Part shown: in pieces, positions 33,614 through 41,141 of the stretch
How positions within the stretch are numbered: the stretch's first letter is position 1
How the letters are laid out: each line of letters opens with the position of its first letter
DNA from: an uncultured Muribaculum sp.
GTDB taxonomy: Bacteria > Bacteroidota > Bacteroidia > Bacteroidales > Muribaculaceae
Length of the DNA: 41,141 nucleotides
Direction: 5' to 3'
Assembly (NCBI GenBank): GCA_910587665.1
Contig: CAJUMZ010000028.1
Coordinates: 1-41,141 of the forward strand
Made by a program: the position numbers and the translations under genes
Notes under the pieces: model-generated
What the model was told of the DNA's origin: nothing
What the model saw: the letters and a program-made list of their open reading frames with translations, nothing else
Databases searched by the model: none

Positions 33614-33656
33614 AAAAAGAGCGGCGAATCCGGCAATCGGATTCGCCGCTCTTTTT
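33614..33656 (+). terminator. Terminator of the nqr operon
   Basis: A perfect stem of 19 bp (33614-33632 with 33638-33656) with GCAAT loop, GC-rich core and flanking A- and T-runs. The stem starts 1 nt after the nqrF stop. Confidence 0.95.
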
Positions 33657-33682
33657 AGTTGTCAAGTTAAATCATAATAATA

Positions 33683-33714
33683 TTTGGCATTGCTCTCTTT
33701 TATATGTAAATTTG
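33683..33714 (+). promoter_or_regulatory. Promoter of the small protein-dxs-trkA-trkH operon
   Basis: TTTG (33683-33686), 20 nt, TAAATTTG (33707-33714): exact TTTG-N20-TAnnTTTG. Start of transcription is expected near 33719-33722, which leaves almost no leader for an ATG at 33725 and favours the ATG at 33734. Confidence 0.8.
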
Positions 33715-33733
33715 CATAGATTAAATGAGAGTT

Positions 33734-33922
33734 ATGACAGGGTATAATATTTTCAGGCTTATATGCCTCGCGGCTTTATGGCTGATACTCTGCTATCTGC
33801 TGATAGCGGGAAGAGGCTTCACGGCATGGACTCTATTCATAATAATCGTCTCCGGAGGAGTCGTGTTTATACCCTTGTATAAAAAATATATCAATGACGG
33901 CAATGGAAAAAGGAGAAAATAA
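33734..33922 (+). CDS. Small two-helix membrane protein preceding dxs
   Basis: 62 aa from the ATG at 33734 (65 aa if 33725 is used, but that lies only 11 nt from the -7 box while other genes here have 17-38 nt). Two hydrophobic helices, about residues 6-24 and 30-47, separated by a short GRGF turn, and a basic tail (KKYINDGNGKRRK). It overlaps the start of dxs by 29 nt in another frame, so translation of the two may be coupled. No function can be assigned. Confidence 0.7.
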   Translation: MTGYNIFRLICLAALWLILCYLLIAGRGFTAWTLFIIIVSGGVVFIPLYKKYINDGNGKRRK

Positions 33923-35834
33923 ATATATCGCCCCATCTGCTCTATTGAACAAGATTGATTCGCCTTCCGACCTGCGAAAACTACCGATGGAGAAGCTTCC
34001 GGAAGTCTGTTCTGATATACGTGAGTTTCTTATAAACTCCCTGTCCACCAATCCGGGACACTTTGCATCAAGCATGGGTGCCGTGGAGCTGACAGTAGCC
34101 CTACATTATGTATTTGACACGCCTTACGACCGTATAGTGTGGGATGTGGGTCATCAGGCATACGGGCATAAACTGCTCACAGGCAGGCGTGACAAATTTG
34201 ACACCAACCGCAAGTTCAACGGTCTTAGCGGATTCCCAAATCCTGACGAAAGCGAGTATGACACATTCACGGCGGGTCATGCCTCCAACTCCATATCGGC
34301 GGCGCTCGGCATGGCTGTCGCGTCACAGCTGAAACAGGAGCAGAAAAAGCGTAACGTAGTGGCTGTCATAGGCGACGCGTCGATAAGCGGCGGTCTTGCA
34401 TTCGAGGGACTCAACAACGCCTCCATAACAAAAAACAATCTCCTTATCATACTCAACGACAATGACATGTCGATTGACCGCAATGTAGGCGCCCTGAACA
34501 CCTACCTTGCCCACCTCACCACCACCAAGGCTTACAACGCATTTCGGTTCAAGCTTTACCGACTGTTGAAAAAGCTGCATCTTGTAAGCGAGAAGCAGAA
34601 AGACTTCATACTGCGGTTCAATAATAGCCTGAAATCATTGATCAGCAAACAGCAGAACATATTCGAAGGGCTGAACATACGCTATTTCGGTCCAATCGAC
34701 GGTCATGACGTAGAGCGCCTTGTAAGGGTACTGAGTGACATAAAGGATATGGAAGGACCACGGTTGCTGCATATCCGCACAACCAAAGGCAAGGGCTATA
34801 CCCCTGCCGAGAATGACCCGGCATCATGGCATGCCCCCGGAAAATTTGACCCCCGGACCGGAGAAAGGATATCTGATTCCGCGGAAGGTGCGCCGGCAAA
34901 ATATCAGGATGTGTTCGGCAAAACCCTTCTCGAACTTGCCAGGCAAAATGACAGGATTGTCGGCATAACCGCCGCCATGCCTTCAGGCACATCAATGAGC
35001 ATAATGCAGGAGGCAATGCCCAAGAGGGTATTTGACGTAGGTATATCGGAAGGGCACGCGGTGACATTTGCGGGAGGACTTGCAAAAGACGGCATGCGCC
35101 CGTTCTGTGCCATCTACTCGTCATTCCTGCAACGTGCCTATGACCATATAATCCATGACGTGGCTATACTACGGCTCCCCGTCACCTTGTGTATCGACCG
35201 TGCAGGCATTGTCGGCGAGGACGGTGTCACCCACCACGGGGTGTTTGACTTCAGCTATCTGCGTTCGATACCCAATCTTATCGTGTCATCACCGCGCGAC
35301 GAAATATCGCTCCGCAACTTGATGTACACTTCCCAGTCAGGCGATCACGGACCTTTTGCCATACGCTATCCGCGCGGAAAAGGAAGCAATCCTGATTGGA
35401 GACAGCCTATGCACGAGATTCCTGTGGGCAAAGGGGAAAAACTGACCGACGGAAATGACGTTGCCGTGCTGTCAATCGGGCCGATGGCTTCGAAAGCCGC
35501 CGCCGCAATAAAACGCGCAGCTGCCGAAGGAATCAGTGCCGCCCATTATGACATGATATTCCTAAAGCCCATTGATACGGCTATCCTTAAGGAAGTCGCG
35601 GAAAAAGGGTGCGAGATAATCACGGTTGAAGACGGCATAAAGGAAGGTGGTCTTGGCTCGGCTGTAGTCGAATGGCTAAATGACAACGGCTACGACCGTA
35701 AAGTGACCCGCATAGGTGTGCCCGACAAGTTTGTGCCCCATGGCAAGGTGCCTGAGCTGATGAGACTCTGCGAAATGGATGAAGAAGCCATCTACAAGGC
35801 TATTGTCAACGCCAATAAACCATCTTTGACATGA
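33894..35834 (+). CDS. dxs: 1-deoxy-D-xylulose-5-phosphate synthase
   Basis: 646 aa (637 if the in-frame ATG at 33903 is the start). Dxs makes DXP from pyruvate and glyceraldehyde 3-phosphate, the entry step of the MEP pathway, using thiamine diphosphate. Motifs: NPGHFASSMGAVELTVALH, WDVGHQAYGHK, TPP/Mg motif VIGDASISGGLAFEGLNN, DGHDVERLV, catalytic Glu in GIVGEDGVTHHG, and the C-terminal transketolase domain. trkA starts within its last 4 nt. The cofactor link to thiL is functional only; the two are far apart. Confidence 0.96.
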   Translation: MTAMEKGENKYIAPSALLNKIDSPSDLRKLPMEKLPEVCSDIREFLINSLSTNPGHFASSMGAVELTVALHYVFDTPYDRIVWDVGHQAYGHKLLTGRRDKFDTNRKFNGLSGFPNPDESEYDTFTAGHASNSISAALGMAVASQLKQEQKKRNVVAVIGDASISGGLAFEGLNNASITKNNLLIILNDNDMSIDRNVGALNTYLAHLTTTKAYNAFRFKLYRLLKKLHLVSEKQKDFILRFNNSLKSLISKQQNIFEGLNIRYFGPIDGHDVERLVRVLSDIKDMEGPRLLHIRTTKGKGYTPAENDPASWHAPGKFDPRTGERISDSAEGAPAKYQDVFGKTLLELARQNDRIVGITAAMPSGTSMSIMQEAMPKRVFDVGISEGHAVTFAGGLAKDGMRPFCAIYSSFLQRAYDHIIHDVAILRLPVTLCIDRAGIVGEDGVTHHGVFDFSYLRSIPNLIVSSPRDEISLRNLMYTSQSGDHGPFAIRYPRGKGSNPDWRQPMHEIPVGKGEKLTDGNDVAVLSIGPMASKAAAAIKRAAAEGISAAHYDMIFLKPIDTAILKEVAEKGCEIITVEDGIKEGGLGSAVVEWLNDNGYDRKVTRIGVPDKFVPHGKVPELMRLCEMDEEAIYKAIVNANKPSLT

Positions 35835-37165
35835 GGATCGTAATCGCAGGTGCCGGAGAAGTCGGTTCACATCTTGCCAAACTTCTATCGCGGGAGGAAC
35901 AGGACATAATGGTCATCGATGCCGACCAGTCCAAGCTGGCGTCACTTGACGCCAATTACAACCTCATGACATTACGCGGCAATCCGATATCGTTCAATTC
36001 GCTACACGCGGCAGGCGTCGGGAAATGTGACCTTTTCATAGCAGTAACCCCCGACGAGACAAAAAATGTACTCGCCTGCTCCATGGCAAAAAGCATAGGG
36101 GCACAACGCACAGTGGCGCGTATTGACAATTTTGAGTTCATGTCTCGTGAAAACCGGGATTTTTTCACTCGCATGGGTGTCAATGCCCTGATTTACCCTG
36201 AACTGCTCGCCGCCCAAGAGATAATAACCGCGCTGCGTCGGTCGTGGGCGCGCCATTGGTTTGAGCTTCATGATGGAGAACTTATAATCGCCGGCGTAAA
36301 GCTTCGCAACAACGCCCGCATAATCGGCATGCAGCTGAAAGAGTTTGCCATGGTGGAACATAACTTCCACGTGGCGGCAATCAAACGCCATCATGACACT
36401 ATCATACCGCGCGGTGACGATGTGATAAAAGACAACGATATACTGTATTTCGCCACCACCCGCGACCATGTAGACGAGCTGCTCGACATATGCGGCAAGA
36501 CATCAAAAAAGATACGCAAGTTGCTCATCATGGGAGGAAGCCGCATAGCGATACGGCTTGCCGCACTTGCCGGCGACGAGTTCCGGATAAAAATCATCGA
36601 CACCAATATGGACACCTGCCGGATGCTTCCTGAAAAATGCCCGGACTGCGACATTGTGCATGGCGACGCCCGTGACATCGAGGTGCTGCGGGAAGAAGGT
36701 ATTGCCGATACCGATGCTTTTGTGGCATTGAGCAACAGTTCGGAGACCAACATACTCTCATGTCTCACGGCAAAGGAATTCGGCGTACACAAGACCATTG
36801 CCGAAGTCGAGGACCTTCAATTTATCTCTGAGGCTGAAGGGCTGAACATAGGCACGGTTATCAACAAAAAACTGCTTGCTTCAAGCAAGATTTTCCAGCT
36901 TCTTCTTGATATGGACGTGGCATCTTCCAAGTGCCTTGCCCTTACCGATGCCGAAGTAGCCGAAATCGAAGCAAAACCGGACAGCAAGATCACGCGCGAC
37001 GCGGTAAAGAATCTTCGTCTACCCCACGGAATGACAATCGCGGCAATGATACGCGACGGCAAAGGAATGCTAGTAAACGGTAATACACGGATTCAGGCGG
37101 GCGACCATATTGTGGTGTTCTGTCTGTCGGGGCTGATACATAAAGTCGAGAAACTGTTTAACTGA
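35831..37165 (+). CDS. trkA: Trk potassium uptake regulator TrkA
   Basis: 444 aa, two RCK halves. The first Rossmann motif is intact (VIAGAGEVGSHLAKLL, residues 3-18, acidic VIDAD end), while the second is degenerate (LLIMGGSRIAIRLA instead of GxGxxG). Each half is followed by a TrkA_C-type domain. It binds NAD(H)/nucleotides on the cytoplasmic face and gates TrkH. It overlaps dxs by 4 nt and precedes trkH by 1 nt. Confidence 0.94.
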   Translation: MRIVIAGAGEVGSHLAKLLSREEQDIMVIDADQSKLASLDANYNLMTLRGNPISFNSLHAAGVGKCDLFIAVTPDETKNVLACSMAKSIGAQRTVARIDNFEFMSRENRDFFTRMGVNALIYPELLAAQEIITALRRSWARHWFELHDGELIIAGVKLRNNARIIGMQLKEFAMVEHNFHVAAIKRHHDTIIPRGDDVIKDNDILYFATTRDHVDELLDICGKTSKKIRKLLIMGGSRIAIRLAALAGDEFRIKIIDTNMDTCRMLPEKCPDCDIVHGDARDIEVLREEGIADTDAFVALSNSSETNILSCLTAKEFGVHKTIAEVEDLQFISEAEGLNIGTVINKKLLASSKIFQLLLDMDVASSKCLALTDAEVAEIEAKPDSKITRDAVKNLRLPHGMTIAAMIRDGKGMLVNGNTRIQAGDHIVVFCLSGLIHKVEKLFN

Positions 37166-37166
37166 T

Positions 37167-38642
37167 ATGGGTATTTTCTCCAACACCCAGCGCGTAAACT
37201 TCCCGATGCTGCTAAGAGTATTGGGATGGCTTCTGATGATCGAGGCTCTATTCATGCTCGTGCCACTTGTCACCTGCCTGTTGTATAAAGAACCGGATTA
37301 TCTCGTATTTCTCTGTACATTCGGCGTGACGCTCACAGCCGGACTGCTTATGACATGCTGCATCAAGCCCCGCTACACATCAATGGCAAAGCGTGAAGGG
37401 TTTCTGCTTACCGCGCTCGTTTGGGTGGTGTTTTCTTTGTTCGGCATGCTTCCGTTCATGTTCTGCAAGACTCCGCTTGACATATCTGACGCCTTTTTTG
37501 AGACCATGTCGGGATTTTCCACTACAGGAGCATCGGTATATCCGTCGGTCGAGATATTATCCCACGGCATAAATATGTGGCGATGCCTCACACAGTGGCT
37601 TGGCGGAATGGGAATCATACTTTTCACCCTCGCCGTACTCCCGATGCTCAATCATTCAGGCGGCATGCAGATGTTTAACGCGGAAGTCACCGGTATCACA
37701 CACGAGAAACTGCGCCCGCGCATCAGCCAGACAGCCAAAAGCCTATGGATGATATATTTCGTACTCACAATCATTATATGCCTGCTCCTTTGGGTGGGAC
37801 CCATGGACTTTTTTGACAGCCTCTGCCACGCACTATCCACGATGTCGACAGGAGGTTTTTCCACCCGCAACAACAGTATTGCATACTGGGATTCCAATTA
37901 TATAAAGATTGTCGTGACAATATTCATGTTTCTCGGCGGTGTCAACTTTGCCCTTATATTCCGCGCATGGCACGGAGACTTCAAAAGTCTGTACCGCAAC
38001 GACACATTCATGACCTATGTAAAGATTGTACTCGTATCGTACATACTTTTTGTCATCGCAATCTTTGTCCACGGTCAAGCCCACTCGGCTGTCGACGTGA
38101 CCATAGACCCGCTTTTCCAGATTATCACGACCATCTCCTCTACGGGACTCACCGCAAGCAATTTTGAGAACTGGGGGTCATTTGTCATCTCAATCACCTT
38201 CATTCTGATGTTTTTCGGTGCTTGCGCAGGCTCTACCAGCGGCGGAGCAAAGATAGACCGTCTGCTTTTTCTGTTGAAAAACACCGACAATGAACTCTAC
38301 CGCTCCGTGCATCCCAATGCCATCAGATCGGTACGCATCAACGGAAATATAATCTCGCCCGATGTCGTGGAAAAAGTGATAGCGTTTCTCTGCATCTACG
38401 TCATGATCATATCGGTGGGCGGCATCGTCCTGACCGCATTCGGAATTCCTATAATTGATGCGTTCTTCAACTCGTTTTCCTGTGTATCAAATATCGGTCT
38501 CGGCATAGACTCACAGGATTATGGAGGATTTGCCTCGCTTCCCGACCCGGGAAAATGGGTGCTGTCATTTCTCATGCTCACTGGGCGTCTTGAAATATTT
38601 ACAGTACTTATAATATTCACTCCTGCATTCTGGGAAAAATGA
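37167..38642 (+). CDS. trkH: Trk potassium uptake membrane protein TrkH
   Basis: 491 aa K+ channel-like transporter with four pore repeats whose selectivity loops are visible: MSGFSTTGASVY, LSTMSTGGFSTRN, ITTISSTGLTASN and FSCVSNIGLGIDS. The usual long helix-rich layout is complete. With TrkA directly upstream it forms a full K+ uptake system. The stop overlaps the next start by 4 nt. Confidence 0.95.
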   Translation: MGIFSNTQRVNFPMLLRVLGWLLMIEALFMLVPLVTCLLYKEPDYLVFLCTFGVTLTAGLLMTCCIKPRYTSMAKREGFLLTALVWVVFSLFGMLPFMFCKTPLDISDAFFETMSGFSTTGASVYPSVEILSHGINMWRCLTQWLGGMGIILFTLAVLPMLNHSGGMQMFNAEVTGITHEKLRPRISQTAKSLWMIYFVLTIIICLLLWVGPMDFFDSLCHALSTMSTGGFSTRNNSIAYWDSNYIKIVVTIFMFLGGVNFALIFRAWHGDFKSLYRNDTFMTYVKIVLVSYILFVIAIFVHGQAHSAVDVTIDPLFQIITTISSTGLTASNFENWGSFVISITFILMFFGACAGSTSGGAKIDRLLFLLKNTDNELYRSVHPNAIRSVRINGNIISPDVVEKVIAFLCIYVMIISVGGIVLTAFGIPIIDAFFNSFSCVSNIGLGIDSQDYGGFASLPDPGKWVLSFLMLTGRLEIFTVLIIFTPAFWEK

Positions 38643-41122
38643 GACTATTGTTATGCCTGCTCCTTATCATTTCAGTTGACTGCAATCTCCTTGCCGGCAC
38701 ATATCCGCAAGAAAAAGTCTATCTGCATTTTGACAACACAAGCTACTATTACGGCGATGCCATCCATTTTAAAGCATACGTAGTCCGTGCCGACGGAAAT
38801 ATAGCAGCTCCTATCAGCATGCCGCTATATGTCGATTTGCTGACACAAAACGGGGAGATTATCTACACAAAGATATTGCGCATCGACAGCAACGGGCAAT
38901 GCACCGGTGACTTTATAATCAACAGGGTGCCATTCTACCCCGGATTTTACGAAATACGCGCATATACAAAATACATGCTTAACTTTGGTGACGACAACGT
39001 GTTTTCACGGATATTGCCTATATATGACACTCCCAAAACCGAAGGTGACTACAAGCAACGCAATATGGCGAAACGCGGAAGTCACTCCCTTGTCAAAAAG
39101 CGCGGCAAACCACAAAAACTAAGCAAACCTAACCTAAGGTTTTATCCCGAAAGCGGGAACCTAATAAAAGGCATCAGATCCAGAATTGCGTTTGAGTCCA
39201 CCGATCAATACGGGCATCCCATCGACATAACCGGATATACCGACAACGACACATCGCATTTATTCACTACCCGGCATGAAGGGAAAGGTTGCTTCACCTA
39301 TACCCCTGACTCGCTACCGGGTAAAGTCACCGTGAGTTACAATGGGAAACAATTTCATTACAATCTGCCTGCGCCAACAAAAAACGGCTACATACTCTCC
39401 GCTGACAATGTATCATCAGTTGACTCTATATACATCTCTGTCGCGACAAATGACAGCATGCCTGAAGAAGGACTGAACATAGCAATCATCAGAGGCGGGA
39501 ATCTTGTCAAAACCCATAGCCTCACTGACTTCCGGCGACAGGCTGACGTTGCCATTGATAAATCACGCCTTGCCGGTGGCGTGACGCAGATCGCGCTTGT
39601 TTCACGCTCCGGCGACATTCTTTGCGACAGACTAATATTCGTCAATAATTATAAATCGCCGGAAATCACTGCAACATTTGACAAGGCCGTATACGAGCCT
39701 TTTGAGAAAATGCGCCTCAACATCACTGCCTCTGACACGACTGTTGCCAGAAACCCCTTCTCCATATCAATAAGAGACGGCAGCGATGAGGTTTTATGGA
39801 ATCGTAACATCCTGACCGACCTCTTGCTTATGTCCGAAATCAAGGGGTATGTCGCAAATCCCGCCTACTATTTCATCGACAAAAGTCCTGAACGCATGAG
39901 ACATCTTGACTTGCTCCTTATGGTGCAAGGATGGCGAAGATATGACACCGACAATATACTCACCGCCGACAGTAAGCCGCTTAGATATATGCCTGAGACC
40001 GACGGGATAATCACAAACGGACAAGTGGTATCATCCGGCACACGCACACCTAAACCAAATGTCGAGATATCGGCATTTCTTCTGAAAAGGAATGAAGAGA
40101 GTGAACTTAATGCAACGGCGATGGATCTGTTTTCAACCGATTCACTCGGTAAATTTGCGTTTGTCTCGAACGTTGAAGGCGAATGGAATCTCATCCTCGC
40201 GGCGCGCGAAAAAGGCAAACGAAAGGATTACCTGATAAAACTTGACCGTAATTTCCGGCCTGTACCCAAGCCATACATGTACACCGACATGGAAGTGACC
40301 ACTGGAAGAACATCAAAAATATATACAGAGACAGCTGATTCAGTCATTGACTCGGATGTAGACGTTTATATCAATTCTGACTCAACAAACACAGCCGGGA
40401 AATCAATAAAAGATGTTCAGCAGCTATCAGAGATCGTAGTCAAAGGGAAAAAACGCTCAAAAGAAAGGGACATCTACGAAGCGCGATCCAAATCAATAGC
40501 CTATTATGATGTAAAATCAGGACTCGACGACATCCGTGACGCCGGCGAATATATCGGTGATGACATCCATAAGTTCATGCGAGAAATGAACCGCAATTTT
40601 TACACCATACTAAGCAATGGTGAAGAATACCTTAACTATAAAGGGAGGATGCCACTCTTCATAATCAATTATCAACGCAACATGGGGTCAAAGCTTGAAT
40701 ACGACGCCTACAAGTTTATCAGGCTTGAAGCAATAAAGTCAATCTATATCACGGAAGATCCGTTAACAATGCTGCAATATGCCGCCCCCGGATTTGACAT
40801 AATGAGCATTGACAAGACCTATGGATGTGTAGTATTTATCGAGACTTATCCGGAAGGTGAGATCCCGGTGGATGCCGGCAAAGGGATAAGAAAAACTCGC
40901 CTTGAAGGTTACAGCACGCCTATTGAATTTTATAGCCCCGACTACTCGATAATACCACCGGAGCCGGATTATCGCCGTACATTGTACTGGAATCCGAATG
41001 TGGTAACGGACAGCAACGGGCATGTTGAAATCGAACTGTACAATAACTCAAGCCCCACCCTTCCGGCAATAAGCATCGAGGGTGTGGGTAGATTCAAAAC
41101 CGAAGTGCAAAAAGTTCGGTGA
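38639..41122 (+). CDS. Large exported protein with MG2-like N terminus and TonB-plug-like C-terminal region
   Basis: 827 aa. Signal peptide 1-19. The N terminus (EKVYLHFDNTSYYYGDAIHFKAYVV, PLYVDLLTQNGEIIYTKIL) resembles the MG2/alpha-2-macroglobulin-like beta domain seen in many Bacteroidetes exported proteins. The centre is beta-rich; from about 595 on there is LSEIVVKGKKRSKERD, resembling the start of a TonB-dependent receptor plug, but no 22-strand barrel follows. Function unknown; probably periplasmic or outer-membrane associated. It overlaps trkH by 4 nt, so it is the last of five coupled genes in view. The remaining 19 nt of the window hold nothing I can identify. Confidence 0.82.
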   Translation: MRLLLCLLLIISVDCNLLAGTYPQEKVYLHFDNTSYYYGDAIHFKAYVVRADGNIAAPISMPLYVDLLTQNGEIIYTKILRIDSNGQCTGDFIINRVPFYPGFYEIRAYTKYMLNFGDDNVFSRILPIYDTPKTEGDYKQRNMAKRGSHSLVKKRGKPQKLSKPNLRFYPESGNLIKGIRSRIAFESTDQYGHPIDITGYTDNDTSHLFTTRHEGKGCFTYTPDSLPGKVTVSYNGKQFHYNLPAPTKNGYILSADNVSSVDSIYISVATNDSMPEEGLNIAIIRGGNLVKTHSLTDFRRQADVAIDKSRLAGGVTQIALVSRSGDILCDRLIFVNNYKSPEITATFDKAVYEPFEKMRLNITASDTTVARNPFSISIRDGSDEVLWNRNILTDLLLMSEIKGYVANPAYYFIDKSPERMRHLDLLLMVQGWRRYDTDNILTADSKPLRYMPETDGIITNGQVVSSGTRTPKPNVEISAFLLKRNEESELNATAMDLFSTDSLGKFAFVSNVEGEWNLILAAREKGKRKDYLIKLDRNFRPVPKPYMYTDMEVTTGRTSKIYTETADSVIDSDVDVYINSDSTNTAGKSIKDVQQLSEIVVKGKKRSKERDIYEARSKSIAYYDVKSGLDDIRDAGEYIGDDIHKFMREMNRNFYTILSNGEEYLNYKGRMPLFIINYQRNMGSKLEYDAYKFIRLEAIKSIYITEDPLTMLQYAAPGFDIMSIDKTYGCVVFIETYPEGEIPVDAGKGIRKTRLEGYSTPIEFYSPDYSIIPPEPDYRRTLYWNPNVVTDSNGHVEIELYNNSSPTLPAISIEGVGRFKTEVQKVR

Positions 41123-41141
41123 ATTTTAGTCTGCATTCGGC

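Overview
The window looks like a chromosomal segment from a member of the Bacteroidales, most probably a gut Muribaculaceae-type organism (the order is well supported, the family is inference). The evidence is: a full Na+-translocating NADH:quinone reductase operon, secreted proteins ending in type IX secretion (T9SS) sorting tails, DUF4369/TlpA lipoproteins, an ExbB-ExbD-ExbD-TonB operon, tRNA without encoded CCA, and promoters that fit the Bacteroidetes form TTTG-N20-TAnnTTTG instead of -35/-10. There are no phage, transposase, CRISPR or rRNA genes.

Layout. 1-86: the 3' part of tRNA-Arg(ACG) and a bidirectional terminator. 102-4914 (minus): sppA, lpxK, a purine nucleoside phosphorylase and thiL. 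5134-8971 (plus): a C10 cysteine protease with a T9SS tail, an unknown lipoprotein and ispE, overlapping at start/stop codons. 9091-10905: grpE-dnaJ behind a sequence with a very good sigma-54 promoter match. 10971-15075 (minus): a packed six-gene operon cmk-ispH-exonuclease-lipoprotein-prenyl synthase-tatD. 15163-18588: the accessory region, holding a BspA-like surface protein gene of mosaic composition, a long hairpin-rich leader, a four-helix-bundle (IVP-type) gene and three short arrays of a 9-bp repeat. 18607-21338 (minus): two tandem sodium:neurotransmitter-symporter-family transporters. 21446-23959: vanZ converging on and overlapping a tlpA-ompA-small acidic protein operon. 24119-27337 (minus): tonB-exbD-exbD-exbB. 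27729-33613: nqrABCDEF. 33734-41122: small membrane protein, dxs, trkA, trkH and a large envelope protein, all coupled.

How the parts work together. The Nqr complex makes a sodium gradient that the two NSS transporters can spend; Trk handles K+. Isoprenoid synthesis is represented by dxs, ispE, ispH and a prenyl diphosphate synthase scattered over four transcription units. Envelope biogenesis (lpxK, sppA, ompA, Ton system, T9SS cargo) is a second theme.

The most unusual material is 15163-18588: the BspA unit (own promoter, about 400-nt structured leader, terminator) lies between two nearly identical nonamer arrays in direct orientation, and the same nonamers follow the stop codon of the neighbouring IVP-type gene in the same sense. 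The second most interesting signal is the sigma-54-like promoter of grpE-dnaJ.
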